From Anaerolineales bacterium (GTDB taxonomy: Bacteria > Chloroflexota > Anaerolineae > 4572-78 > J111), in NCBI GenBank assembly GCA_012032575.1, contig JAAUSP010000385.1, forward strand, positions 1 through 7,347: a stretch of DNA of 7,347 nucleotides, read 5' to 3'. Below are positions 1-5,647 of this stretch, piece by piece (position 1 is the first letter of the stretch; each line of letters opens with the position of its first letter). The translations under genes were made by a program, and so were the position numbers. The notes below the pieces were generated by a model that was not told the DNA's origin, made no database searches, and worked only from the letters and a program-made list of their open reading frames with translations.

Positions 1-678
1 CGCCATCGGGTGGGCGAAGATGCCACCTGTCTTTCCATTCTGGATACTATCGAGCGCAATGCCCTGTTTGCCGGCGAAGTGATCCGCCGCATGCAAAATC
101 CGCTGCGCCAGGAACCCTTTGTGCGCACCAATTTCAATAGCCTGCTTCGTGAAGCGGTTCAGAAATGCATCCAGGAAAATCGCTACCCCCACGTTTCTGT
201 GCTGATTGATCCTCCCCTGTCCAATTCAAACGATCACGACCAACCCCAGCTTATTGTTATCACTCAGCTTGACGAACAACTGCCTGAAACTTACGCCAGC
301 GTCGGCCAAATGACCGAGGTATTTCGGGTTCTGGTGGAGAATGCAATTAAGGCAATTCAGCCCAACGCCGGATTTATCACCATTAACAGCCAGTTAACCG
401 GTAACGCTTTAGGCCGCTTTGCCGAAATTACCGTGGTGGATACCGGCAAAGGCATCGAGGAAAAGACCCAGCAAAGGTTATTCAAGCAGCCGGTCCCCCG
501 TAAAGAATTTGGCGAAGGGGCCGGTTTAGGCTTATGGTTGAGCCAGATCATCGTGCGCAGCCATCAAGGTATGATTCGGTTGGACGCTTCGGAACCGGGG
601 AAAGGTTCCACCTTTAGGCTGCGTTTGCCCATTTTAGCTCAGCCGCCGTTCAGCCATTCCGTTTCAAGAGGAGAATAG
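1..678 (+). CDS. Sensor histidine kinase, C-terminal part (HATPase_c), cut by window start
   Basis: C-terminal portion of a two-component histidine kinase, which autophosphorylates from ATP and passes the phosphate to receivers. The frame is open to the left edge (three more codons before the GTG at 10), so the sensor region and the His-bearing helix lie outside the window and that GTG is not a credible start. Counting from the GTG, residues 1-50 look like the second helix of the dimerisation domain. The ATP-binding domain follows: N-box VLVENAIKAI (Asn111), G1 box DTGKG (144-148), F-box-like RLFKQPVPRK (about 157-165) and G2 box GEGAGLGL (168-175), ending in the usual GKGSTFRLRLP strand. All nucleotide-binding boxes are present, so the domain should be active. 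It ends 5 bp before the next receiver gene and is the only kinase of this class in view, hence the likely phosphodonor for the receivers downstream. Sensor input and localisation cannot be judged. Confidence 0.93.
   Translation, partial: RHRVGEDATCLSILDTIERNALFAGEVIRRMQNPLRQEPFVRTNFNSLLREAVQKCIQENRYPHVSVLIDPPLSNSNDHDQPQLIVITQLDEQLPETYASVGQMTEVFRVLVENAIKAIQPNAGFITINSQLTGNALGRFAEITVVDTGKGIEEKTQQRLFKQPVPRKEFGEGAGLGLWLSQIIVRSHQGMIRLDASEPGKGSTFRLRLPILAQPPFSHSVSRGE
666..673 (+). promoter_or_regulatory. Shine-Dalgarno site inside the histidine kinase 3' end
   Basis: AAGAGGAG lies 10 nt before the GTG at 684 and inside the last codons of the kinase gene. It supports the GTG start of the next gene and suggests the two are translated in a coupled way. 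Confidence 0.6.
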
Positions 679-683
679 AAGTT

Positions 684-1064
684 GTGAAACGCCAAGAGAA
701 TATTTTAGTAGTTGCCCGCGAGCCGGAGTGGCAAGCTTTTGTCATGCAGGCGCTGCGTCAGGCCGGTTACAACGCTTACCAGGCCAACGATAAAGCCTCG
801 GCGCTGCGGGTTATCGCCGGAGATCAGCCTGATCTCATCATTGTTGATGCCATCCTGGCGGACCTGCTCAAAACGTTAGCCTGGCAGTACATAGATAATC
901 GCCTGCTGGTCGTCACTGCTACCCCATCGGTGGCCGAAGCTGTTTCGGCTTACCGCTATGGCGCTTTGGATTATGTCAGTAAAACCTTTGATATTGCCAG
1001 TTTGTTAGGGGCCGTAACCGCAGCGTTACAAAAGCAACCGGTACAACAGCGTCTCCTGGTTTAA
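684..1064 (+). CDS. Single-domain response regulator receiver with altered acidic pocket
   Basis: A stand-alone receiver (REC) of 126 residues with no output domain. The fold is recognisable: first strand ILVVAREPEW (7-16), phospho-acceptor Asp55 in DLIIVDA, switch Thr78 in RLLVVTA, and Lys100 in GALDYVSK. What is missing is the pair of acidic residues that normally hold Mg2+ after the first strand: the usual D-D(E) is A11-R12-E13 here. Mg2+-dependent phosphorylation of Asp55 may therefore be weak or absent, and the protein may act as a constitutive or decoy receiver. The C-terminal half resembles the receiver at 4733-5092 (same DLII, GALDY and K positions). The start is GTG with a good AAGAGGAG site; the gene begins 5 bp after the kinase stop, so they are co-transcribed. 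The REC assignment is strong; the reduced activity is inferred. Confidence 0.88.
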   Translation: MKRQENILVVAREPEWQAFVMQALRQAGYNAYQANDKASALRVIAGDQPDLIIVDAILADLLKTLAWQYIDNRLLVVTATPSVAEAVSAYRYGALDYVSKTFDIASLLGAVTAALQKQPVQQRLLV

Positions 1065-1078
1065 CTGCGGCCAGTGAT

Positions 1079-1084
1079 AAGGAG
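1079..1084 (+). promoter_or_regulatory. Shine-Dalgarno site for the 1093 receiver
   Basis: AAGGAG with 8 nt spacing to the ATG at 1093. It fixes that start within the 28 bp gap after the preceding stop. Confidence 0.65.
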
Positions 1085-1092
1085 TTGGGGCC

Positions 1093-1491
1093 ATGCTACG
1101 CAAAATTTTAATTGTGGATGACGCCCTTGATTGGCGCGACATCCTGGCCGGGCTTATTGGGGATTTTTATCCAGATTATACCGTTGTCACCGCCGGCTCC
1201 ATTGAAGAAGCCAAAAACAAGCTGGCTCAAGCTACCTTTGATCTGGCGATTCTTGATATCCGTCTGGATGATAGCGACGAAGGCAATACCGAAGGATTGT
1301 CGCTGATGGAGTATATTCGCCAGTATCACGCTCATACCCCTGTCTTTATCATCACCGGCTATGGCAACCTGGAAACGGTGGAACGCGCCATGCGGCCTAA
1401 TGAAGCCGGGGTGCGGCTGGCTGTTGATTATATTGAGAAAGATAAAGTTCACACCGATTTGTTACCGCGCGTATCGGCTTTGTTGGGATAA
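1093..1491 (+). CDS. Single-domain response regulator receiver, canonical, with acidic RLD loop
   Basis: A stand-alone receiver of 132 residues with every phosphotransfer residue in place: acidic pair Asp9-Asp10 in VDDALDW, phospho-acceptor Asp55 in AILDIRLD, Thr88 in FIITGYG and Lys116 in DYIEK. The loop after Asp55 is longer and more acidic than usual (residues 55-69, DIRLDDSDEGNTEGL), and a second conserved stretch, RPNEAGVRLAVD, precedes the Lys. Both recur in the receiver of the next gene and the loop recurs in the gene at 3142, so these three form a subfamily. It has no output domain, so it probably acts as a phosphate shuttle or sink, or binds a partner through its phosphorylated face. 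The ATG has a good ribosome site; the stop is 6 bp before the next gene. Likely substrate of the upstream kinase. Confidence 0.92.
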   Translation: MLRKILIVDDALDWRDILAGLIGDFYPDYTVVTAGSIEEAKNKLAQATFDLAILDIRLDDSDEGNTEGLSLMEYIRQYHAHTPVFIITGYGNLETVERAMRPNEAGVRLAVDYIEKDKVHTDLLPRVSALLG

Positions 1492-1497
1492 AAGAAA

Positions 1498-3120
1498 ATG
1501 ACTGAAAATAGCGGCAACATTCTGGTGGTGGATGATTCGGTTGATTGGCGCGAGATGATTGGCGGCTTGCTGGCAGAGGCCGGTTACTATGTCCAAACTG
1601 CCGCCGATGCCGACCAGGCCATGCGCCTTCTGCGCCTGTATCCCTACCATGTTGCTATTGTGGATTTGCGTTTGGATGAACAGGATGAAAATAATGAAGA
1701 AGGGTTAATTCTGGCCGAGCGCATGAAAGAATATTTGCCGGAATTAGCCATTATCATGCTAACCGGCCATGCCAATATCCCCGCCGTCAAACAGGCGCTG
1801 CAACCGCGTGAAAGCGGCAGCCGGATTGCCTTTGATTTTTTGGAAAAGCACGAGATTTCCCGGCTGTTACCCAGTATTAATATTGCCTTCACCAGAGCCG
1901 CCCGGGTGAATCCTCACCTGTTGATCCAACTTGACCCGGCCCTCAGTTGGGCAAAATTGCATAATACCGTGGAGTGTTTGCAAGCGTTGGGCGCTGCTAC
2001 CGCCGAACTGGAACTGCGTGATCTGCTACAGCGCGTTTTTTTTGAGGCCCAAACAATTTTGGTTCAGGCGATGAATGGCGGGCACAGCAGCGGCTCGGTG
2101 GTTTTGGTGACTCCCACCATGCGGGGGTTGCTTCAGACAGATGTCGTAGTCAAATTCAACGAGCGCGAAAAAGCCGAACGTGAATCGCGCAACTACGATA
2201 GTTATGTAGCCAACTATGTCGGCGGGGCCAGGCGAACCCAACGTCTGGACTTTCGGGCTACTGCCCGGTTGGGGGGAATTGCCTATTCGTTTGTCGGGGC
2301 CGAAGCCATCGGCTTTCAACGCTTTAGCCACGCCTATGCCGACAACGATACGGCTGATATAAAAGATATCCTGGATAACCTGTTCAAAGAAACATGTTAT
2401 ACCTGGTATACCAAGACCCTCCAGGCCAACAGTTTTCCCCATTCATTGAGCGCTGGTTACAAAGAATGGCTGCATCTTGATGCGGCCAAGTTGAATACCG
2501 CTCTAAGCGAAATTATCGAGCGGGCAGGAACCGCGCAGCTCACCCTCAGCAACTCCCGCCGCCCCAACCAGGCCGATATTTATCTTAAAGAACGAGGAGT
2601 CAAGCTTATCAATCCCCTTCTTTTAAGTCAGGCTGCGTTTGCTTACAGCGGCCCTTTTTGTTTCACTCACGGCGACCTGCACGAGGGGAACATTCTGGTG
2701 GATACTCATAATCAAACCTGGCTGATTGATTTTTACCAAACCGGGCTGGGCCATCCCGTCCGCGATTTTGCTATGCTGGAGTCAGCCATCAAGTTTTCGC
2801 TCCAGCAATCTGATTGTTCTCTGGCCGTACTCTACGATTGGGAGCGAATGCTGCTGCACGTTAATTCCTTAACCGACCCTCCAAGCTCAACGCCGCCTTT
2901 GCAGTTGGACGCTGAACTGACCAAAGCCACCGAACTTATTAAATATATCCGGCTGTTGTTGAGCCAGATTTTGCCGGAGATGAGCCTGAAAGATTACCAG
3001 GTATCCCTTTACTTCCACGCCTTAAAAGCGATGACCCTGGCCCGCAAATTCAATGACCGCCAGCGCCTCCATCCCTTGATTTCCGCGGCGTTGCTGGCTG
3101 AGGTGCTTCAGCAAGTTTAA
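1498..3120 (+). CDS. Receiver domain fused to an APH/choline-kinase-like phosphotransferase
   Basis: A 540-residue fusion. Residues 1-125 are a complete receiver: Asp12-Asp13 (VDDSVDW), phospho-acceptor Asp56 with the acidic loop RLDEQDENNEEGL, Thr89 and Lys117. After a linker (about 130-195), residues 196-430 carry the marks of the aminoglycoside phosphotransferase/choline kinase fold: a beta-3 Lys candidate in DVVVKF (Lys219), a helix-C Glu candidate (Glu229), the catalytic loop HGDLHEGN (His391, Asp393, Asn398) and the metal-binding IDF (Asp411). All catalytic residues are present, so an active ATP-dependent kinase is likely. Its substrate (small molecule, protein or lipid headgroup) cannot be read from sequence. 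Residues 430-540 are helical and end in a histidine- and leucine-rich segment. Inferred role: phosphorylation of Asp56 gates the kinase. It might match one of the 'ternary complex associated' domain families of bacterial conflict systems, which I cannot check here. The ATG lies 6 bp after the preceding stop with only a weak ribosome site, suggesting coupling. Confidence 0.88.
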   Translation: MTENSGNILVVDDSVDWREMIGGLLAEAGYYVQTAADADQAMRLLRLYPYHVAIVDLRLDEQDENNEEGLILAERMKEYLPELAIIMLTGHANIPAVKQALQPRESGSRIAFDFLEKHEISRLLPSINIAFTRAARVNPHLLIQLDPALSWAKLHNTVECLQALGAATAELELRDLLQRVFFEAQTILVQAMNGGHSSGSVVLVTPTMRGLLQTDVVVKFNEREKAERESRNYDSYVANYVGGARRTQRLDFRATARLGGIAYSFVGAEAIGFQRFSHAYADNDTADIKDILDNLFKETCYTWYTKTLQANSFPHSLSAGYKEWLHLDAAKLNTALSEIIERAGTAQLTLSNSRRPNQADIYLKERGVKLINPLLLSQAAFAYSGPFCFTHGDLHEGNILVDTHNQTWLIDFYQTGLGHPVRDFAMLESAIKFSLQQSDCSLAVLYDWERMLLHVNSLTDPPSSTPPLQLDAELTKATELIKYIRLLLSQILPEMSLKDYQVSLYFHALKAMTLARKFNDRQRLHPLISAALLAEVLQQV

Positions 3121-3141
3121 ATTTTTTATTGAGAGCTGTTA

Positions 3142-3795
3142 ATGGCAAGAAGTTATAATTTCGAGAATATTCGTAATCTTCTTACAGAAGGTTTTACTGA
3201 TAGACAACTGAGACGGTTTTGTTTTGATACGCCTCATTTCCGCCCCGTTTATGATCAATTTGCTCAAAATTCCGGTCAAGACGAAATAGTTGACCATATC
3301 CTTGATTATGCTATCCGAACTCTAAAAGTAGAATTACTTCTTGCCTGGGCTAAAAGACGTAATCCTGCCAGATATAGAGAGCATCAACCTTATTATGGTC
3401 GCCGTATTTTACTGGTAGATGATAACAAGGATTGGTGTGATCAATTAGGTGGGTTGCTGCAAGAGCGAGAGGATGGTTATGAGGTTGTTATAGCGATGTC
3501 CAGTCAAGAAGCCATCCAACTGATTAGAAGTGATATACCTTATAATTTAGTTATCCTCGATATGCGACTGGACGAATCAGATAAGGGAAATAGAGAAGGG
3601 ATGAGTTTAGGGGAATGGCTCAGAGATAATGGCTACAACATGCCAATTATTATTATGAGTGCCCACATAATGGAACCTGATACCATCAAAAAAATGACAC
3701 TTCGTCCTTTCCAGTTTGTTGCCGTTGAAAAAGGCAAGATTGGCTCTGGCAAGGATGATGATCTATTATATCAGATCGAACTGGCCTTATCTTGA
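3142..3795 (+). CDS. Effector-associated/death-like adaptor domain fused to a receiver
   Basis: 217 residues in two domains. Residues 1-82 form a compact all-helical module with motifs LLTEGFTDRQLRRFCFD, FRPVYDQF, IVDHILDYA and RNPARYREH. I recognise this as the kind of N-terminal adaptor (effector-associated or death-like domain) seen on many multidomain proteins of Chloroflexota and cyanobacteria, where it is thought to recruit partners by homotypic contacts. Residues 86-217 are a receiver: Asp93-Asp94 (VDDNKDW), phospho-acceptor Asp140 with loop RLDESDKGNREGM, Ser173 in the switch Thr/Ser position (IIIMSAH) and Lys197 (AVEKGK). The fusion implies that phosphorylation controls docking to another adaptor-bearing protein, not visible in the window. 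The gene is clearly AT-richer than its neighbours and uses AGA for 9 of 19 Arg, against a single AGA in the 540-codon gene before it, so it may have a different history. The start ATG is 21 bp after the upstream stop; GAGAG at 3131-3135 is a modest ribosome site. The exact adaptor subfamily is uncertain. Confidence 0.85.
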   Translation: MARSYNFENIRNLLTEGFTDRQLRRFCFDTPHFRPVYDQFAQNSGQDEIVDHILDYAIRTLKVELLLAWAKRRNPARYREHQPYYGRRILLVDDNKDWCDQLGGLLQEREDGYEVVIAMSSQEAIQLIRSDIPYNLVILDMRLDESDKGNREGMSLGEWLRDNGYNMPIIIMSAHIMEPDTIKKMTLRPFQFVAVEKGKIGSGKDDDLLYQIELALS

Positions 3796-3833
3796 CCAAC
3801 CTTACCCTATAAAACGCCAGAAATCTCGCCCTC

Positions 3834-3840
3834 GGAGGAA
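3834..3840 (+). promoter_or_regulatory. Shine-Dalgarno site of the nitroreductase gene
   Basis: GGAGGAA precedes two in-frame starts: a GTG at 3844 (5 nt from the GGAGG core) and an ATG at 3850 (11 nt). Spacing favours the GTG slightly; codon preference favours the ATG. The proteins differ by only two residues. Confidence 0.65.
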
Positions 3841-3843
3841 ACT

Positions 3844-4455
3844 GTGAACATGACACTCCAACAAAAATCATTGAAGCTGCAACTGGAAGCCATAGACCCG
3901 CAAAAAGCAGGCGTTCATCCGCTGCTGATTCAACGCTCCAGCCAGGCCAATTTTGCTTCAACCGACTTAGAACGCCGGCAAATCATCCAACTGCTTCAAG
4001 CCGCCCGCTGCGCCCCCAGTTCGCACAACAGCCAGCCCTGGTATTTTATTGTCGTTACCAATGGAGCCGGGCGCGAGGAAATCAATCAAAATTTGGCCGA
4101 GTCAGGGGTGCCCTGGGCAGATCAAGCCCCGGTATTGCTGGCAGTTATCTTCAATTCGGCAGAAGGCAGCCGGCAAAATGGGCTAAATTACGGTCTTTTC
4201 GACTGTGGGCTGGCGGTGCAAAATATTTTGTTGCAGGCAACCAGTATGAACCTGGCTGCTCATCCGGTCAATTATTTTGATCCCGAAGTGATGCGGCGCG
4301 TTTTAAAGTTACCCCGTAAACACGTTTTGGTCTTGTTTGTGGCTGTGGGGCAGCCCGGCCAGCAAGCAGTATCCACAGAATCCAACCCGCTGCGCAAACC
4401 ATTGGCTACCATCGCCGCCTGGGATCGGTGGAACGGCTCCCTGGTTGTAGAGTAA
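3844..4455 (+). CDS. Nitroreductase-family FMN-dependent oxidoreductase
   Basis: About 203 residues, the usual size of a nitroreductase-fold flavoprotein. These proteins bind FMN as homodimers in the cytoplasm and use NAD(P)H to reduce nitro groups, quinones or other small molecules. Visible family marks: an RSS(Q)xNF stretch near the N terminus (about 31-37), the FMN-phosphate motif AARCAPSSHNSQPWYFIVV (about 53-71), the middle segment DCGLAVQNILLQATSMNLAAHPV, the strand HVLVLFVAVGQPG, and a C-terminal NPLRKPLA tail. No membrane segment or extra domain is seen. It follows the adaptor-receiver gene after 48 bp on the same strand, so read-through is plausible, but nothing in the sequence ties its chemistry to the signalling genes. 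The physiological substrate is unknown. The start may be GTG 3844 or ATG 3850. Confidence 0.87.
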   Translation: MNMTLQQKSLKLQLEAIDPQKAGVHPLLIQRSSQANFASTDLERRQIIQLLQAARCAPSSHNSQPWYFIVVTNGAGREEINQNLAESGVPWADQAPVLLAVIFNSAEGSRQNGLNYGLFDCGLAVQNILLQATSMNLAAHPVNYFDPEVMRRVLKLPRKHVLVLFVAVGQPGQQAVSTESNPLRKPLATIAAWDRWNGSLVVE

Positions 4456-4511
4456 AGCATCCAACTTGTTACTTGATCTTTACTTACAATCTCTCAAAAA
4501 TCGGTTAAAAT

Positions 4512-4547
4512 GGGTTAGAAGTTTGGCACGAAGCAAAACTCTAACCT
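4512..4547 (+). terminator. Hairpin downstream of the nitroreductase gene, possible weak terminator
   Basis: GGTTAGAAGTTT at 4513-4524 pairs with AAACTCTAACC at 4536-4546, giving an 11 bp stem with one bulged A and an 11 nt loop, plus a possible G-T pair outside. It lies 57 bp after the stop at 4455. The following sequence is T-rich (to about 4575) but lacks a tight T-run directly at the stem base, so it may be a poor intrinsic terminator or instead a binding site for a dimeric regulator. Confidence 0.4.
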
Positions 4548-4716
4548 ATTTCTAGTATTTTTCTTATGATTTTTCGACTCTATTCTAGGAACATATACTT
4601 ACAACCTTGCGATTTTTCGGACATAACAGGTTTCCAGTGGCTCTTGCATCAATTTCTATGGCAAAATAATTTGGCCCCTGTACCTGTCTATTCACGGATC
4701 TGCCGACAGAGTTGTT

Positions 4717-4725
4717 GGAAAGGGG
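4717..4725 (+). promoter_or_regulatory. Shine-Dalgarno site fixing the start of the lone receiver
   Basis: GGAAAGGGG sits 7 nt before the ATG at 4733. An in-frame TTG at 4712 lies ahead of and overlaps this site, so it is not the start. Confidence 0.7.
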
Positions 4726-4732
4726 CATACAG

Positions 4733-5092
4733 ATGACGCGCATCCTTGCTGTTGATGATGAACCGGACTGGCTTGCATTTGCCAAAGAAGATTTGGGCAA
4801 AAGTTTTGAGGTGGAAGTTGCCCTTGACCTCAAAACGACGATGACGATGTTAAAACAAAAACCTTACGATCTCATCATTGCCGGTTCGCGCTGTTTGAAC
4901 GTATTAAAAGTTATCCGTGAGAAATACCCCCAGAAACGAGTCATCGTCGCCACCGGCCAGCCCACCACCCGCGAAGCCATTGACACCTATCGCCTCGGCG
5001 CCCTCGATTACTTCACCAAAGATTTTCGCCCCGAAATTATCTCTGCCAAAATTAACGAAGCCCTTCAAAAACCCCACAAAATCCTTGCTTAA
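4733..5092 (+). CDS. Single-domain receiver lacking the phospho-acceptor Asp
   Basis: A 119-residue stand-alone receiver. It has a perfect first-strand motif AVDDEPDW (acidic pair Asp8-Asp9), switch Thr74 (VIVATGQ) and Lys96 in GALDYFTK. At the phospho-acceptor position, however, the sequence reads DLIIAGSRC: alignment on DLII puts Gly51 where Asp is expected, with Ser52 next to it. It should therefore not accept phosphate in the normal way and is best called a pseudo-receiver. It aligns along its length with the receiver at 684-1064 (DLII, then T-R/A-E-A, Y-R-x-G-A-L-D-Y and K), which has the opposite defect. It has its own spacer and a strong ribosome site, so it may be expressed separately from the cluster upstream. 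Function is inferred to be phosphorylation-independent binding to a kinase or partner. Confidence 0.87.
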   Translation: MTRILAVDDEPDWLAFAKEDLGKSFEVEVALDLKTTMTMLKQKPYDLIIAGSRCLNVLKVIREKYPQKRVIVATGQPTTREAIDTYRLGALDYFTKDFRPEIISAKINEALQKPHKILA

Positions 5093-5132
5093 ACCTTTGT
5101 TCGGCAGTTTAAGAAAATAGCAATGCTGTACT

Positions 5133-5210
5133 TCTAATTGTGAATTGTGAACACAATAAGCCCAAACGCTCATTCACCATTCACTATTGACAATTCACCA
5201 TTCACAATTC
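5133..5210. repeat. Short direct and inverted repeats between convergent genes
   Basis: GAATTGTGAA (5142-5151) is matched in inverted orientation by TTCACAATTC (5201-5210), and ATTCACCATTCAC occurs twice (5172-5184 and 5193-5205). The block fills the gap between the + strand receiver and the - strand lipoprotein gene, where a bidirectional terminator might be expected, but the 49 nt loop makes a classical terminator unlikely. It resembles low-complexity intergenic repeat arrays. Confidence 0.6.
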
Positions 5211-5211
5211 C

Positions 5212-5622
5212 TCACTTCACCCCCCGCACATCCACCTGACGTTCTACCTTGCGGCCGTCGGGTAAGATGGCTTTGACCAGGATAAACCAATCGCCGGCCA
5301 TCGTGAATTCAAGGGGGGCTTCGTAGCGGCCCGGCGCGACTTCGGCGGGTTTGGAGAAAGTGGGGGTCATTCCGGCGTGAACCATGTTGCCCTCCAGTTC
5401 CACCTGCGCCCCGCTGACCGGCTGACCCTCAGCGTCGTTGAGCGTCACCGTCACCGTCGCCTGGCCTATCGCGGGCGGATTTGGAGCGATGGTCACATCC
5501 ACGCCCACATCCGACCCAGCCGACCCAGCCCGACGGCAGCCAGCCAAAAGCAACAGAATGACAAACAACCCCACGAAAAGGCGGAAGGCGGAAGGCGGAA
5601 GGCGGAAATTTTTATTTTTCAT
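5212..5622 (-). CDS. Lipoprotein with YtkA/FixH-like beta-sandwich domain
   Basis: 136 residues when started at the ATG at 5622. A charged n-region (MKNKNFR...), a hydrophobic stretch LFVGLFVILLLLAGC and the lipobox LAGC indicate a lipid-anchored exported protein. The mature part, from VDVTIAPNPPAIG through VTVTLNDAEGQPVSGAQVELEG, NMVHAGM and GRYEAPLEFTMAGDWFI to a final ILPDGRKVERQVDV, fits the YtkA/FixH-like domain, often found near copper or respiratory functions; no such partner is in view. The His in NMVHAGM could bind metal, which is inference. The start is uncertain: the open frame runs back to 5670, but that part is encoded by the heptamer repeat array and overlaps the preceding gene. 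The GTG at about 5573 would leave an uncharged n-region. From 5622, the gap to the DUF169 stop is 10 bp, so the two are probably one transcription unit. Confidence 0.72.
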   Translation of the reverse strand: MKNKNFRLPPSAFRLFVGLFVILLLLAGCRRAGSAGSDVGVDVTIAPNPPAIGQATVTVTLNDAEGQPVSGAQVELEGNMVHAGMTPTFSKPAEVAPGRYEAPLEFTMAGDWFILVKAILPDGRKVERQVDVRGVK

Positions 5623-5647
5623 CCTTCCGCCTTCATCCTTCATCCTT
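5581..5647. repeat. Heptanucleotide repeat array with inverted halves
   Basis: Three GCGGAAG units and one GCGGAAA (5581-5608) are followed by a T-rich linker (5609-5619) and four more 7-mers: CATCCTT, CCGCCTT, CATCCTT, CATCCTT (5620-5647). CCGCCTT is complementary to the left units, so the array can fold on itself. On the - strand it encodes the last residues and stop of the DUF169 protein and the first residues of the lipoprotein. Seven-base units are not a multiple of three, so gain or loss of one unit would shift the frame of the lipoprotein signal peptide. Confidence 0.85.

Larger units (their letters stand above)
4456..4732. other. AT-rich intergenic spacer before the lone receiver
   Basis: A 277 bp gap with no credible gene. 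Besides the hairpin at 4512-4547 it holds a TATACT (4594-4599) that could be a -10 box, with a poor -35 candidate TTCGAC (4573-4578) 15 nt upstream. The word GATTTTTCG occurs twice, near 4568 and 4610. The spacer and hairpin suggest that the next gene has its own transcription unit; the promoter call is weak. Confidence 0.4.

Noticed and set aside
10..12. GTG as the start of the histidine kinase
   Set aside because: The frame is open to the window edge and the protein would lack its phospho-acceptor His helix. It is an internal codon of a truncated gene.
2026..2442. 138-codon - strand frame inside the receiver-kinase fusion
   Set aside because: It lies entirely opposite a well-supported kinase gene, with no ribosome site or recognisable motif.
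4712..4732. TTG start extending the lone receiver by seven residues
   Set aside because: The Shine-Dalgarno sequence lies within the extension, and receivers normally begin two to five residues before the first strand, as ATG 4733 gives.
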